Source: Fervidibacter sinensis
Lineage (GTDB): Bacteria > Armatimonadota > Fervidibacteria > Fervidibacterales > Fervidibacteraceae
Length of the DNA: 64,000 nucleotides
Strand: one strand, 5' to 3'
NCBI GenBank assembly: GCA_032161045.1
Contig: JAVHTH010000007.1
In this document: piece after piece, positions 23,401 through 32,626 of the stretch
How the letters are laid out: every line of letters starts with the position of its first letter
How positions within the stretch are numbered: the stretch's first letter is position 1
The notes under the pieces: generated by a model
Databases searched by the model: none
What the model saw: only the letters and a program-made list of their open reading frames with translations
Told to the model about the DNA's origin: nothing
Made by a program: the position numbers and the translations under genes

Positions 23401-23541
23401 GATGGCAAGCAAAGGATTTCTACAAAGCCAAATTGCAAAAAATTTGCCCAAATTTTGCGACACATTGAGATAGGGCGTTTCAGTTTAAAATCCTTGCGCT
23501 TTTCCGCTGATGCATAAAAATCTTGCCGTCGGGTGACAGGG

Positions 23542-24621
23542 ATGGTCATCACGGATGAATGGCAAAAGGTTGCCGAGTTAATTGTAAGGACCGAGAGACG
23601 GCCTCTGATCGTCATGGTTGTCGGTGCTGTTGACACAGGTAAAACGACTTTTTGCGCATATCTTGCGCGGACGCTCTTTGATGCTGGCTTTAAGGTCGCT
23701 GTCGTTGACGCGGATTTGGGGCAATCGGATATAGGGTTGCCGACGACCATAGGTATGGGTTTCGTAACCAAGCCAATTGAAAGGCTGCGAGATGTGAACT
23801 GTCAGGCATCTTACTTCGTCGGTAGCATATCTCCCATTGGTTTCCTTTTGCCAACGGTGACGGGAACGAAATTGATGACCGAACGGGCGCTCGCTTTGGG
23901 AGCGGAAGCGGTCGTCGTTGACACTGACGGTTTGGTTCACGGTGGTGCAGGCATAGCACTCAAGCAATACACTTTTGAACTGCTCCGCCCTACCCATGTA
24001 GTTTTGCTTCAAAGGGCGAATGAATTGTCAATATTCAAGCGACAATGGGATGGTGTTGTTTGGACGAAGGTTTTGCCTGTTCCAGTCCCGGAAGCGGTTT
24101 CAGAGAAAACCCGTGAGCAAAGGCGACAATTTCGCGAACAAAGGTTTCGCGAATGGATTTCACAATGCGGTGAAATTTTTTTGTCGCTTCCTCAATTGAA
24201 CTTTCGCAACACCATGCTCGGGCAAGGAATCGTCGTTCCCGACGAGGCATTGCAGCGACTGAGTGAATTGATGGGCACGAAAGCACTTCACGCGGAACGA
24301 ATCGGCGACAATGTTTTGATTTTTGTTGAAGCACCTCCAATGCTCACAGACTTTTCACCAATCCGTCAATTCTTCGGAGGTGCACCTTACATCCGTTGGA
24401 CAACGCCTTCGCGTTACGAGCAAATTATCGTGGGTTTGTTGGACGCGAACGACGAACTGCTCACTGTCGGCTTAACTTTTAGGCTTGACTTCTGCAGTGG
24501 AATTCTGTCGGTCTTGTCACCCCCAGTCCAAATTGAACGGGTCCGAACCGTTGTCTTTGGAGCGTTAAGGTTGGCTCTTGACGGAACTGAACTTGGCACG
24601 ATCTCCCCCGGGAGTTTGTGA
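23542..24621 (+). CDS. Clp1/GRC3-type polynucleotide kinase
   Basis: P-loop kinase of the Clp1 family, expected to phosphorylate 5'-OH ends of RNA with ATP or GTP. Walker A is VVGAVDTGKTTFCAYLA (about 28-44), followed by the family box VVDADLGQSDIGLPTTIGMG and by VVVDTDGLVHGGAGIALK. The C-terminal ~120 residues form a separate beta-rich domain ending in an RVRTVVFGALRL strand. Members are common in Archaea and Eukarya and sporadic in thermophilic bacteria. I use ATG 23542; a GTG at 23533 is in frame. rtcB, which joins 5'-OH ends, lies 7 kb away. Its stop is 2 bp from the convergent DUF4870 stop. Confidence 0.82.
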   Translation: MVITDEWQKVAELIVRTERRPLIVMVVGAVDTGKTTFCAYLARTLFDAGFKVAVVDADLGQSDIGLPTTIGMGFVTKPIERLRDVNCQASYFVGSISPIGFLLPTVTGTKLMTERALALGAEAVVVDTDGLVHGGAGIALKQYTFELLRPTHVVLLQRANELSIFKRQWDGVVWTKVLPVPVPEAVSEKTREQRRQFREQRFREWISQCGEIFLSLPQLNFRNTMLGQGIVVPDEALQRLSELMGTKALHAERIGDNVLIFVEAPPMLTDFSPIRQFFGGAPYIRWTTPSRYEQIIVGLLDANDELLTVGLTFRLDFCSGILSVLSPPVQIERVRTVVFGALRLALDGTELGTISPGSL

Positions 24622-24623
24622 CC

Positions 24624-25004
24624 TCAAATCCCAACGACTTGCCTCGCCCACTTACCTACAAGCCAATACTCAAAAAGTTCACCGTTGTAGGCTCGGATCG
24701 CAGCGACGATGATGTAGACCAGCGCACCCACTGAAACCAGAGCGGCTAAAGGAATGGCAACGCACGCAAGCACAAAAGTCAAGGCGAGCAAGACGCAAAT
24801 TGTAAAGACCACAAGCAGCGCTAATTGGAAGAAGAGGGATTGCAGTGCATGGAAAGCGACAAATTGAGATTTGTCCTTGTAGACGAGGTAAATGACCAGA
24901 GGGGCAATGTAAGCGCCGACCCAAACCACATAACCCAGCAACGCCAGCAAATGTCCCAACATCGCCCAAAGCCGTTCTTCGTCCGTAACATTAGCCTGCC
25001 CCAT
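24624..25004 (-). CDS. DUF4870 family membrane protein
   Basis: A 126-residue integral membrane protein of the DUF4870 (Tic20-like) family. The N-terminal DEERLWAMLGHLLALLGY, the VIYLVYKDKSQFVAFHALQSL loop and three to four membrane segments are typical. Function is not established. GAAGGTG precedes the ATG. It follows the beta-helix protein gene on the same strand with a 54-bp gap and may be co-transcribed. Confidence 0.85.
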   Translation of the reverse strand: MGQANVTDEERLWAMLGHLLALLGYVVWVGAYIAPLVIYLVYKDKSQFVAFHALQSLFFQLALLVVFTICVLLALTFVLACVAIPLAALVSVGALVYIIVAAIRAYNGELFEYWLVGKWARQVVGI

Positions 25005-25058
25005 CTCGTCACACCTTCTTTTGCCTGAGATTTTTGAGAAACTGTCAACTTTAGTTTG

Positions 25059-26891
25059 TCACAGTTTAGCAGGCGCAGTAAGCCAACCAATTTGCAGAGA
25101 CCGCGCAGGGCTTTCAGGTTGGAAACGAAAATCATCAACTTTGGGGTCAACGAAAAGCGGGTCGGATACGATGCTATGTTGGTCAAAGCCTGTAAATTTC
25201 GCCCATTCAACGAGGTCGTTGAATTCACGATGCTTCGGTCGCCAAGGGACACCATACAGGATGAGTTTCTGACCTGCTGCTGCAAAGTAGAGGTTCCGGT
25301 CAATAACCATGCCAACTTTTGTCGGGTCAAAAACTTTGTCAGGGTTCGCTTTAAGCCATGCCTCATATGCTTCTTCGGTCTTGAATTTCTCGCGCTCTGC
25401 TGGATGCCAACCGAAGAAGCCGTTGTCATACCAAAGTGCCAACTGGTAACCGCGATTAAAGGCACTCACATTGCCAAAGATGATATGACCGCGATTGTGA
25501 TAGGGCACAGTGCCGTAATCGTCTGTCTTCAACGGTCTCGGTCCCTGCTCGCGCAGAGCGATGCCGTCTTTGTTGCCGACGAAGGTATTGAAAGCGATGA
25601 TGCAATTTTGACTCTCAGCAATTGTCAACCCTGCAATGCCCCAATCCGGCCACTCAACTTTCCCGACAATACCGACACCGTTGCGGACGAACAGGTTACG
25701 AATGACGGCTATATCGCGGCTGATTTCCACAAATAAGCCCTGATGCTCGTTTTCCCAGAACACACATTCGGTCACAACAACATGGCGGACATGAATGTCA
25801 AACCACAATCCCGGACCTCCGTTTCTTCGGAGAACACATCGGCGAAAAATCCCACCCTTTGACCAAGCGATTTTGAAACCACCTGCATCCCAACCTCGGT
25901 CAATGGGCTTCCACGAATTACCTTCCCAAACGCAATCCTCGTTTACGAAATTCTCGCCAGAAGCACCGCCTCCAGTATGTCCACAGCGGCGGACGATACA
26001 TCGCCGCATCGTCCCATGAACTAAGACGCCTCCGCCAGACATTTCTTCAATGATGCAATCTTCCAGAAGGTTATTGCTTCCATGCAACCAAACTGCTGCT
26101 CGTTGAGGAAAAGTTGCAGCGTGTCGGAAAATGAACCCGCGAACATAAACGAAGTGAACGCCGTCCCGGTTCTCCCAAGGACTAAGCCCGAACAAAGCGC
26201 CCCGAGTTGCTGCTTCAACTTGGTGTGAGTTTGGGTCTGAGCCATCAGCGAGCCACAGGTAAAGCATTTGCTTCTGCGTGTCAGCACAAAACATACCCCA
26301 AAAAGTCTCAATCAAATTAGGGAGCGGAGGCTGCAAAACTGGTGATGGTTTGCCGCTTTTGAGCGCTTCCTCATGTCGCCTCCACGCTTCTCGCAAATCG
26401 TCAAGGGTCAGAGCGGGCGCGCAAAATTTTCCGTCAACGAGCACCAACTCAGCCCGCCCCCAAAGTTTGTGCCGGTCATCGTCGGGATGATGCTCAACAA
26501 GAGAGCCGTCAGGGCGAACATTAATCACGAAGCGGTGCTTCCAAGGGACGAAGTAAATTGGCGCATCTTTGTCAAGCCTTTTCCATCCTTTGATGATGTC
26601 CGCTCCTGTAATGATTACCGAGCCGGGAGGGTCAGCGGCGAAAGTTATCGGTGCTCCCGGTTTGCCGCTTCTGGTCAACCGAACATGTTCGCGGTAAATC
26701 CCTGCCTTGACAATAACGGTATCGCCGGGTTGAACCAACTGGGCTGCTCGGTTGATGCTTTTTAGGGGCAAATCAGCAGTTCCCGGATTTTCGTCAGACG
26801 CTTTTGGGGAATTCACATCCACGACATAAACTGCTCCCACCGAATGAGAAACTATCACTGCTACCGCCACAATGCTCAACACCCATCGCAT
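25059..26891 (-). CDS. Secreted right-handed beta-helix protein
   Basis: A 610-residue exported protein with a signal peptide (VLSIVAVAVIVSHSVGA). DVNSPKASDENPGTADLPLKSINRAAQLVQPGDTV is the start typical of DUF1565-type polysaccharide-binding or lyase-like proteins, and IYREHVRLTRSGKPGAPITF is the first turn. From about 265 to 470 come repeated N/G-rich turns of a parallel beta-helix (LLEDCIIEEMSGGGVLVHG, VVVTECVFWENEHQGLF, CIIAFNTFVGNKDGI). A middle section (about 150-230) interrupts the helix. It probably acts on or binds polysaccharide; I cannot assign a lyase family. AAAGGTGA precedes the ATG. Confidence 0.82.
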   Translation of the reverse strand: MRWVLSIVAVAVIVSHSVGAVYVVDVNSPKASDENPGTADLPLKSINRAAQLVQPGDTVIVKAGIYREHVRLTRSGKPGAPITFAADPPGSVIITGADIIKGWKRLDKDAPIYFVPWKHRFVINVRPDGSLVEHHPDDDRHKLWGRAELVLVDGKFCAPALTLDDLREAWRRHEEALKSGKPSPVLQPPLPNLIETFWGMFCADTQKQMLYLWLADGSDPNSHQVEAATRGALFGLSPWENRDGVHFVYVRGFIFRHAATFPQRAAVWLHGSNNLLEDCIIEEMSGGGVLVHGTMRRCIVRRCGHTGGGASGENFVNEDCVWEGNSWKPIDRGWDAGGFKIAWSKGGIFRRCVLRRNGGPGLWFDIHVRHVVVTECVFWENEHQGLFVEISRDIAVIRNLFVRNGVGIVGKVEWPDWGIAGLTIAESQNCIIAFNTFVGNKDGIALREQGPRPLKTDDYGTVPYHNRGHIIFGNVSAFNRGYQLALWYDNGFFGWHPAEREKFKTEEAYEAWLKANPDKVFDPTKVGMVIDRNLYFAAAGQKLILYGVPWRPKHREFNDLVEWAKFTGFDQHSIVSDPLFVDPKVDDFRFQPESPARSLQIGWLTAPAKL

Positions 26892-26994
26892 CCGCTTTCA
26901 CCTTTGAGGTTTCCAATGTTGCGTCCAAACTGAATTCACTAACCTTTACACTCCCTCACACCCTCACAAACTTGACAACAACTTTAGGCTAACT

Positions 26995-27275
26995 CCCAAA
27001 GTGCCTTATCGCTTCAAAAACATACCAGTAACTTTGATTCCCCCTCGTCATCGCAATCAATCCACCATCATGGTGATACTTCGCAACTAAGTTACCATTT
27101 CCATCATACTCTGCAACCAATGGCGCTAATCCAGGCGTGTCACTTGTTGCCAAGTCATAAACAAAGTATGTCACACTCTGTCCAACCACTTCCTTGTATC
27201 TCCTGAAACCCAATCCATCAGTCTTAAAGTTCATTGTCACGCTGTCTTACAACTTAGTCATCTTGCTCCGTCATT
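26995..27275 (-). pseudogene. Orphan RHS-core fragment
   Basis: About 250 bp nearly identical in DNA to 29080-29325, the RHS core of the neighbouring gene. The translation (MNFKTDGLGFRRYKEVVGQS, later VAKYHHDGGLIAMTRGNQSY) matches apart from a handful of changes, then breaks off at FEAIRHFGS and a stop. It has no RHS-associated core end and no toxin tip of its own. It sits directly downstream of the lipoprotein gene, the place where displaced RHS tips usually lie. It is a non-functional remnant that can serve in recombination. Confidence 0.85.
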
Positions 27276-28226
27276 AAGCCATTTCCCATCCCGACCGTGA
27301 GTGATTACCTCCACATCTCTCCACCTTTCCGGACAAAGATGAACAATCCCTAAAACCCATTCCCCTGGGACAGGATGAACTGGCACATTTAAAGGTCTGT
27401 TTAGTCCAACAAGAATATGATTTCCATCTATCCAGCGTGGGTGAAAAAAGCGGTATCCAGACGGCGGATTTATCAAAACCCTCTTAGCCGACTGTTTCAC
27501 TACGCATAGTGCCCTCTCATTAGTCGTGTAAACAATTGCCTTGCCATCGGGGGAGAGCGCGGCTTCCCGTCCAAGTATAGCAACGTCAATGCAAATCTCC
27601 AATAAAGGTGGTTGTAAGGGAACACCTATTGTCCTTAGGAACATTAATAGCGCTTGCCATTCATTCTCACTCTTTTCCTCCAATAGCCTCCCTCTCTGGA
27701 ACCATTGAGAAGAAAGAACTTTGTCAAGAAGTTCTATTTCTTTGTGGAAGTGAAGTCGGAGAAAAGTCAGGTAATCCGCAGGTCCCAAGTTACTTAATCT
27801 GCCTGTCTCTATGTCCAGATGCTTTTGTGATCCTGAATCCCAAAAAGCGATTCTGCAATTGTCTAACCATATCGCAGCTTTAATCCCTGGAGCCGTCATG
27901 AGCAACTTCTTTTGCTTACCGTCCAATAAATGCACAAGAAAAAGACTTGTCCTTCCTTTCCGATGTATTTCCACCAGCACTCTTTTTTGGTCAGGGGATA
28001 TTTGATAGTAAATCTCATCCCAGCGCTCGCCCCTAAAGAGTTCGCACTTGGTGCCTTGTGGATAAGATTGTAAATAAAGAACTGTCCGCCTACCGTCCTG
28101 TAGATACAAAAATTTACCTGCCAGAGGGCAACGCTTTAAAGGCTTGTCTGTTCTAATACAACCACATACCCAAGTGAGTGCGAAAAGCATAATTATTGAT
28201 GTTATTATTGCTGCATCTTTCTGCAT
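27258..28226 (-). CDS. Lipoprotein with propeller-like repeats; candidate immunity protein
   Basis: About 322 residues from ATG 28226, which has GAGGTG nine bases upstream. A lipoprotein-type signal peptide (IITSIIMLFALTWVCGC) would anchor it outside the inner membrane. The body has TolB/WD-like strand signatures (ISPDQKRVLVEI, AALSPDGKAIVYTTN, RWIDGNHILVGL). It begins 10 bp after the stop of the RHS gene on the same strand, the usual position of the immunity gene, and its base composition is AT-rich like the RHS gene. No known immunity family is recognised, so that role is inferred from position. The open frame extends to 28397, but that would overlap the RHS gene. Confidence 0.6.
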   Translation of the reverse strand: MQKDAAIITSIIMLFALTWVCGCIRTDKPLKRCPLAGKFLYLQDGRRTVLYLQSYPQGTKCELFRGERWDEIYYQISPDQKRVLVEIHRKGRTSLFLVHLLDGKQKKLLMTAPGIKAAIWLDNCRIAFWDSGSQKHLDIETGRLSNLGPADYLTFLRLHFHKEIELLDKVLSSQWFQRGRLLEEKSENEWQALLMFLRTIGVPLQPPLLEICIDVAILGREAALSPDGKAIVYTTNERALCVVKQSAKRVLINPPSGYRFFHPRWIDGNHILVGLNRPLNVPVHPVPGEWVLGIVHLCPERWRDVEVITHGRDGKWLNDGAR

Positions 28227-28236
28227 ATCATACACC

Positions 28237-29769
28237 TCAATCAGGAAGTTTTCTATGACATTGACCTTGCATAAATTTCTTTTTGACACAATCAAGGGTA
28301 TTCTTCCATGCCTCGCATTCAGATTTAATTCGATCATAGGGCAAAGGTGGATAGACATTACCCCATTGCCGACAAAGCTCACGATGAACAAATTCATGAC
28401 TTTCTATACAATCTTGAATACAACCGATAGAAGCTTCTGAAGCACCAGGACAAGGGTTATTATACAATGGGCAGTGAAAAGATATTCCTTCACATATAAG
28501 ACCATGGTGGCAACAATAAGTCACTGCATAAGCCCCTTCGCAAGGGTCTTGAGTTGGTGAAGGAAAATAGCCCTCTGGAGGTTCCCGTCTGAGGTCGCAG
28601 AAGTTCCTAACCATATTCCTAGCATATTCTATCAATTCATGGAGGCATTGGCAACCCTTTCTATCTAACTGATGAACGTTACAAGTTCTACGAATTGGAG
28701 TTACCCTTTTGGGTGGTCTGGGAATTTGAAAACAACGTGTCCTACACCAATCTGCACAAGGCGCGTAAATTACCCACGTTCCACCTCCATTCAATCCTTC
28801 AGGATCAATATGGATAGCGGGATTGTCATTACCATATGCATACCAATTTTTACCTTGCCAAATTGGATCTATACTCATAAATCTTCCCCAAACTGCATCA
28901 TAATACCTCACCCCAAGCAACATCAAAGCACTTTGAGTGTCCAGATAATAACCATGCTTTCCGACATATCTGAAAGGATTGGGGACTTGGGAATAAGGGC
29001 TGGTCAACTCGTTTCCCCATGCATCGTAAAAGTAGGCATCGGGGACTTGGGACTGAGCATCAGTTAACTGCCTAACACTCCCTATCGCTTCAAAAACATA
29101 CCAGTAACTTTGATTTCCCCTCGTCATCGCAATCAACCCGCCATCATGGTGATACTTCGCAACTAAGTTACCATTTGCATCATACTCTGCAATCAGTGGC
29201 GCCAATCCTGGAGTGTCGCTTTCAGCCAAGTCATAAACAAAGTATGTCACACTCTGTCCAACTACTTCCTTGTATCTCCTGAACCCCAAACCATCAGTCT
29301 TAAAGTTCATCACAACACTGTCTTCCAGCCTTACCATCTTGTCCTCTTCGTCCCAATAGTATCTGACCACGCTCGTCCCAACAATCTTTGAAATCGTATT
29401 CCCATTTGGGTCATATTGGTAACTTACAACCACTCCATCCACTACCTCTTGCATCAACTTGTTCCCTCCATCGTAACTGTATACCTTCTGCCCTATCACA
29501 TTCCCACTTCCATCTTTCTGAACCATACTAACCCTGTTACCTGAACCATCGTAGGTGTATTCATACCAGTATGGGTAACTCCCTTCCCGTTTCTCTCTCA
29601 CCAACCTGTCTATCTCATCGTAACCGTAACTGACAACCGCTTGCATCCAACTACCATCAGGCTGCAATAACTCTTCCTGAACCTTAACCCTGTTACCTGC
29701 TTCATCGTAATCGTAAACAAACCTTGATAGTAAACTGTTATCTGAAACTCCCCTTATCCTAACTGTCAA
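28237..29769 (-). CDS. RHS-core protein tip with Cys-rich HExxH C-terminal domain
   Basis: A 510-residue open frame starting at TTG 29769. Residues 1-325 are RHS/YD repeats (FVYDYDEAGNRVKV, WYEYTYDGSGNRVSM, VSYQYDPNGNTISK) ending in the RHS core RYYDAVWGRFMSIDPIW and NPAIHIDPEGL. The C-terminal ~185 residues differ in character: about twenty Cys, and the motif HEFVH (458-462, HExxH) suggests a zinc peptidase-like toxin. The sequence lacks the usual signal peptide and the >1000-residue N-terminal shell, so the gene is truncated at its 5' end or is a displaced tip. It is AT-richer than its neighbours, a sign of transfer. Confidence 0.75.
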   Translation of the reverse strand: MTVRIRGVSDNSLLSRFVYDYDEAGNRVKVQEELLQPDGSWMQAVVSYGYDEIDRLVREKREGSYPYWYEYTYDGSGNRVSMVQKDGSGNVIGQKVYSYDGGNKLMQEVVDGVVVSYQYDPNGNTISKIVGTSVVRYYWDEEDKMVRLEDSVVMNFKTDGLGFRRYKEVVGQSVTYFVYDLAESDTPGLAPLIAEYDANGNLVAKYHHDGGLIAMTRGNQSYWYVFEAIGSVRQLTDAQSQVPDAYFYDAWGNELTSPYSQVPNPFRYVGKHGYYLDTQSALMLLGVRYYDAVWGRFMSIDPIWQGKNWYAYGNDNPAIHIDPEGLNGGGTWVIYAPCADWCRTRCFQIPRPPKRVTPIRRTCNVHQLDRKGCQCLHELIEYARNMVRNFCDLRREPPEGYFPSPTQDPCEGAYAVTYCCHHGLICEGISFHCPLYNNPCPGASEASIGCIQDCIESHEFVHRELCRQWGNVYPPLPYDRIKSECEAWKNTLDCVKKKFMQGQCHRKLPD

Positions 29770-29916
29770 GTCCAGGAAACAGAGAAGACTACCACTGATC
29801 CTTTAGTTATTCTGCCTTAGGTGTAATTTCGTTCTGTTGAACGAGATGCTCATTACACTGCAAGTAGTTTCGTTTCTGCTTTTCGTTCCACTTATCCTTA
29901 CCTGTCAATAGCGACA
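29770..29916. other. Gap upstream of truncated RHS gene
   Basis: About 147 bp between rtcB and the RHS frame, all genes leftward. It is AT-rich and contains no detectable RHS coding continuation; the lost N-terminal RHS part must have been deleted at or near this point. No repeat module is seen. Confidence 0.4.
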
Positions 29917-31386
29917 CTAACCTTTCACAACCCCGAGTGGGCGCATTCGTGCAACTCGGATAGAAATTCCCGCTTCGTGGACGCACTTGGTCACCTCGTC
30001 AACATCTTTGTATGCTTCTGGAGTTTCCTCCACAACCGTTGCTTTCGTCGCTCCCTTGACAATGATTCCTTGTTTCCTCAACCGCTCTATGACCTCGTTG
30101 GCACTTGTCGCGCGCTTGGCAGCATGTCTACTCATCAAGCGACCGGCTCCGTGACAGGTGCTTCCGAAAGTTTCTTTCATCGCTCGTTCGGTTCCGACGA
30201 GCAGGAAAGAGTTCGTGCCCATGCTGCCCGGAATGAGGACTGGTTGACCGACCTCACGGTATTTCTCTGGGACAGCAGGATGTCCCGGAGGGAACGCTCT
30301 TGTTGCCCCTTTTCGGTGGACGACGACTTTCTTGCGTTCCCCATTGACTTCGTGCTCTTCCAACTTGGCGATGTTGTGTGCTACATCGTAGACGACGCGG
30401 ATTCCCAATTTCTCCCAAGAAGTGCCGAAGACTTTCTCAAAGGCTTGACGAACATTGTGGGTGATGCATTGACGGTTAGCGAATGCATAGTTGACCGCGC
30501 ATTTCATCGCAGCGAAGTAGTTTTGACCTTCAGGCGACTTGAAAGGTGCACATGCCAATTGCCTGTCAGGCAACCAAATCCCATACTTGCGGACGGCAAG
30601 TTCCATCACCTCAAGGTAATCGTCGCAAACTTGGTGACCAAAACCTCGTGAACCACAGTGAATCATCACAGTAATTTGCCCGACCTGCTCAATTCCCATC
30701 GCTTTAGCGATTCGCGGATTGTAAATCTCTTCAACGACTTGGACCTCCAAGAAGTGATTGCCGCTCCCGAGTGTCCCAAGTTGCGGCAATCCACGCTCAA
30801 TTGCTTTCTTGCTGACTTTGTCCGGGTCGGCGCCCTCAATGCAACCGTTTTCCTCTATGCATTCAAGGTCTTCGGGAACACCAAAATGTCTCCTATGGAC
30901 AGCCCACTTCGCACCTTCAACGAGCACCCTCTCAAACTCGTCCCGAGACTTGACGACGAAAGCGCCTTCAGAGCCAACACCAGCGGGAACGAACCGGAAC
31001 AGCGCTTCAATGAGTTCCTCAAGTTTCGGCTCAACATCGTCAATTGTCAAGTCCGTTCGCAGCAACCTGACACCGCAATTGATGTCGTAACCGACCCCGC
31101 CCGGTGAAATCACTCCGGTTTCGGTGTCCATCGCTGCAACTCCGCCGATCGGAAATCCGTATCCCCAATGGATGTCAGGCATCGCCAACGAGTAGTTGAT
31201 TATGCCGGGCAGTGTCGCCACATTCGCCAGTTGCTCCAACGCCATGTCGCGCTTGATGTGGTCAAGCATTTTTTCCGTTGCGTATAGAATCCCGTCAACG
31301 CGCATTTCTCGCTTGTAACTCTTGGGGACGCGCCAGCGGCAGTTATCAATCTTCTCAAGCGGTCCTGTCCATACGCGGTCCGCCAT
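29917..31386 (-). CDS. rtcB: RNA-splicing ligase RtcB
   Basis: Mn/GTP-dependent RNA ligase that joins 3'-phosphate or 2',3'-cyclic phosphate ends to 5'-OH ends. Family blocks are MPDIHWGYGFPIGGVAAMD, SPGGVGYDINCGVRLLRTDL with the metal Asp/Cys, LGSGNHFLEVQ, IHCGSRGFGHQV, the GTP-binding AHNIAKLEEHEV and GSTCHGAGRLMSRHAAKR (nucleotidylated His). At 489 residues it is full length. ATG 31386 follows AAAGGAGGTG; the open frame continues to 31557 without a ribosome-binding site. It is divergent from the PqqD operon. Confidence 0.96.
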   Translation of the reverse strand: MADRVWTGPLEKIDNCRWRVPKSYKREMRVDGILYATEKMLDHIKRDMALEQLANVATLPGIINYSLAMPDIHWGYGFPIGGVAAMDTETGVISPGGVGYDINCGVRLLRTDLTIDDVEPKLEELIEALFRFVPAGVGSEGAFVVKSRDEFERVLVEGAKWAVHRRHFGVPEDLECIEENGCIEGADPDKVSKKAIERGLPQLGTLGSGNHFLEVQVVEEIYNPRIAKAMGIEQVGQITVMIHCGSRGFGHQVCDDYLEVMELAVRKYGIWLPDRQLACAPFKSPEGQNYFAAMKCAVNYAFANRQCITHNVRQAFEKVFGTSWEKLGIRVVYDVAHNIAKLEEHEVNGERKKVVVHRKGATRAFPPGHPAVPEKYREVGQPVLIPGSMGTNSFLLVGTERAMKETFGSTCHGAGRLMSRHAAKRATSANEVIERLRKQGIIVKGATKATVVEETPEAYKDVDEVTKCVHEAGISIRVARMRPLGVVKG

Positions 31387-31571
31387 ATGTGGACACCTCC
31401 TTTTTCGCCCAAGTGATTTTTGGGCAATTAAATTTTGGCACTTCAAACTCACTTTTGACGCTGAAAGAACAGGGAACTGTGAAATAGTCCTTGTCCTTCC
31501 GGCGCTTGACGGACGGCGATATCCGTTGCCACAATGAAAATGGTTCGTTAAACTCAAGGAGTGTTTGAGCG

Positions 31572-31928
31572 ATGGACCAAGGGAAAGCGTTTCAACAATT
31601 CAGCCAAAAGAAACCTCGTTGGTCAGAGCAAGTTGAGTGGCAACAGCGGGACGAGAAAGTCATCGTCAAAATTCGCCGTTCCGATTGGTTCGGCGTGTTG
31701 CTTCGTTGGTTGACATCTCGTCCCGTCTATCGCCAAATTGAACTGGACGAAATTGGCGGTTTCGTTTGGAGTTTGTGCGACGGTTTTCATTCAGTCTCAG
31801 ACATTGCTCAAGAACTTCAAAAGCGCTATCAATTGTCACGGCGCGAAGCGTTCTCATCGTTGGCAGAATTTTTGAGCCAATTGCAAAAACGAGGACTACT
31901 CCGTTGGGAGGAGGCGAAAAAGGAATGA
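31572..31928 (+). CDS. PqqD family protein
   Basis: A 118-residue protein with the PqqD fold (RRE-type winged helix) in its second half: IELDEIGGFVWSLCDGFHSVSDIAQELQKRYQLSRREAF, followed by the FLSQLQKRGLL helix. PqqD-like domains bind leader peptides for modification enzymes, but others act alone. AAGGAG precedes the ATG. The stop overlaps the start of the permease gene (ATGA, 31925-31928), so it belongs to the permease-ATPase operon. No radical-SAM enzyme or precursor peptide is seen nearby. Confidence 0.85.
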   Translation: MDQGKAFQQFSQKKPRWSEQVEWQQRDEKVIVKIRRSDWFGVLLRWLTSRPVYRQIELDEIGGFVWSLCDGFHSVSDIAQELQKRYQLSRREAFSSLAEFLSQLQKRGLLRWEEAKKE

Positions 31929-32605
31929 CGCGCACTCGTGGAAGCATGACGGTATTCGGGTTAACTCGCGAGGAAATTCGGCGCCAAATTCAACTGCCTT
32001 GGAGCGAAGCATTTCGCATCAGTTGGCGGTATGTGACAATTCGGTTAGGGCGCTCACTTGTTACCGCCAGCACCATTTTCTTGTCCGTCGCTTTCTTGAT
32101 GGCAGTTTGCACCATGATTTTGGCTGCAAAAGCAACAGGGCACGCTGAAGAAGACCCTCAAGCCTTCGCCGCCACCCTCGCAAGATACAAATGGTCGGTG
32201 ATTTTAGGTTTCATGATTTGCGCTACAGGAATTGTCAGCGCCTTGCTCATGTCAGTGACGGAAAGGTTCAGGGAAATCGGGACGATGAAGTGTTTGGGGG
32301 CTCTTGACAGTTTTATAGTTAGGATGTTCCTAATTGAGGCGTCACTTATGGGACTGTTTGGTTCTTTGGCGGGGGCAATTGTTGGTGCGTTGATCATGTT
32401 GGTTTGGGCTGGAATTCGGGAGGGGTTCTCGCTTTGGGCGAAAATCCCTTGGGGCATGAAGAGTTCAACGGGTGAATGGGGTTTCCTCAGTTATTTTATC
32501 GCTTCCGTCCTTGCGGGCGTCGTTTTGTCCGTTATATCGGCAATACTTCCTGCTGTTCGCGCTGCTAAACTACAAGCAGCGGACGCATTGCGCACGGAAA
32601 TTTGA
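31925..32605 (+). CDS. FtsX-like ABC transporter permease
   Basis: About 226 residues from ATG 31925, which overlaps the PqqD stop. Four membrane segments fit a MacB/FtsX-type permease: one after LGRSLVTASTIF, a pair around WSVILGFMICATGIVSALLM, and a last at SVLAGVVLSVISAILPA. The family motif VTERFREIGTMKCLGAL and the C-terminal PAVRAAKLQAADALR coupling segment are clear. The usual large outside domain is nearly absent (about 25 residues). The open frame starts at 31766, but that part overlaps pqqD. Confidence 0.88.
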   Translation: MTRTRGSMTVFGLTREEIRRQIQLPWSEAFRISWRYVTIRLGRSLVTASTIFLSVAFLMAVCTMILAAKATGHAEEDPQAFAATLARYKWSVILGFMICATGIVSALLMSVTERFREIGTMKCLGALDSFIVRMFLIEASLMGLFGSLAGAIVGALIMLVWAGIREGFSLWAKIPWGMKSSTGEWGFLSYFIASVLAGVVLSVISAILPAVRAAKLQAADALRTEI

Positions 32606-32626
32606 AACTCACGGAGGTGATTAGCG

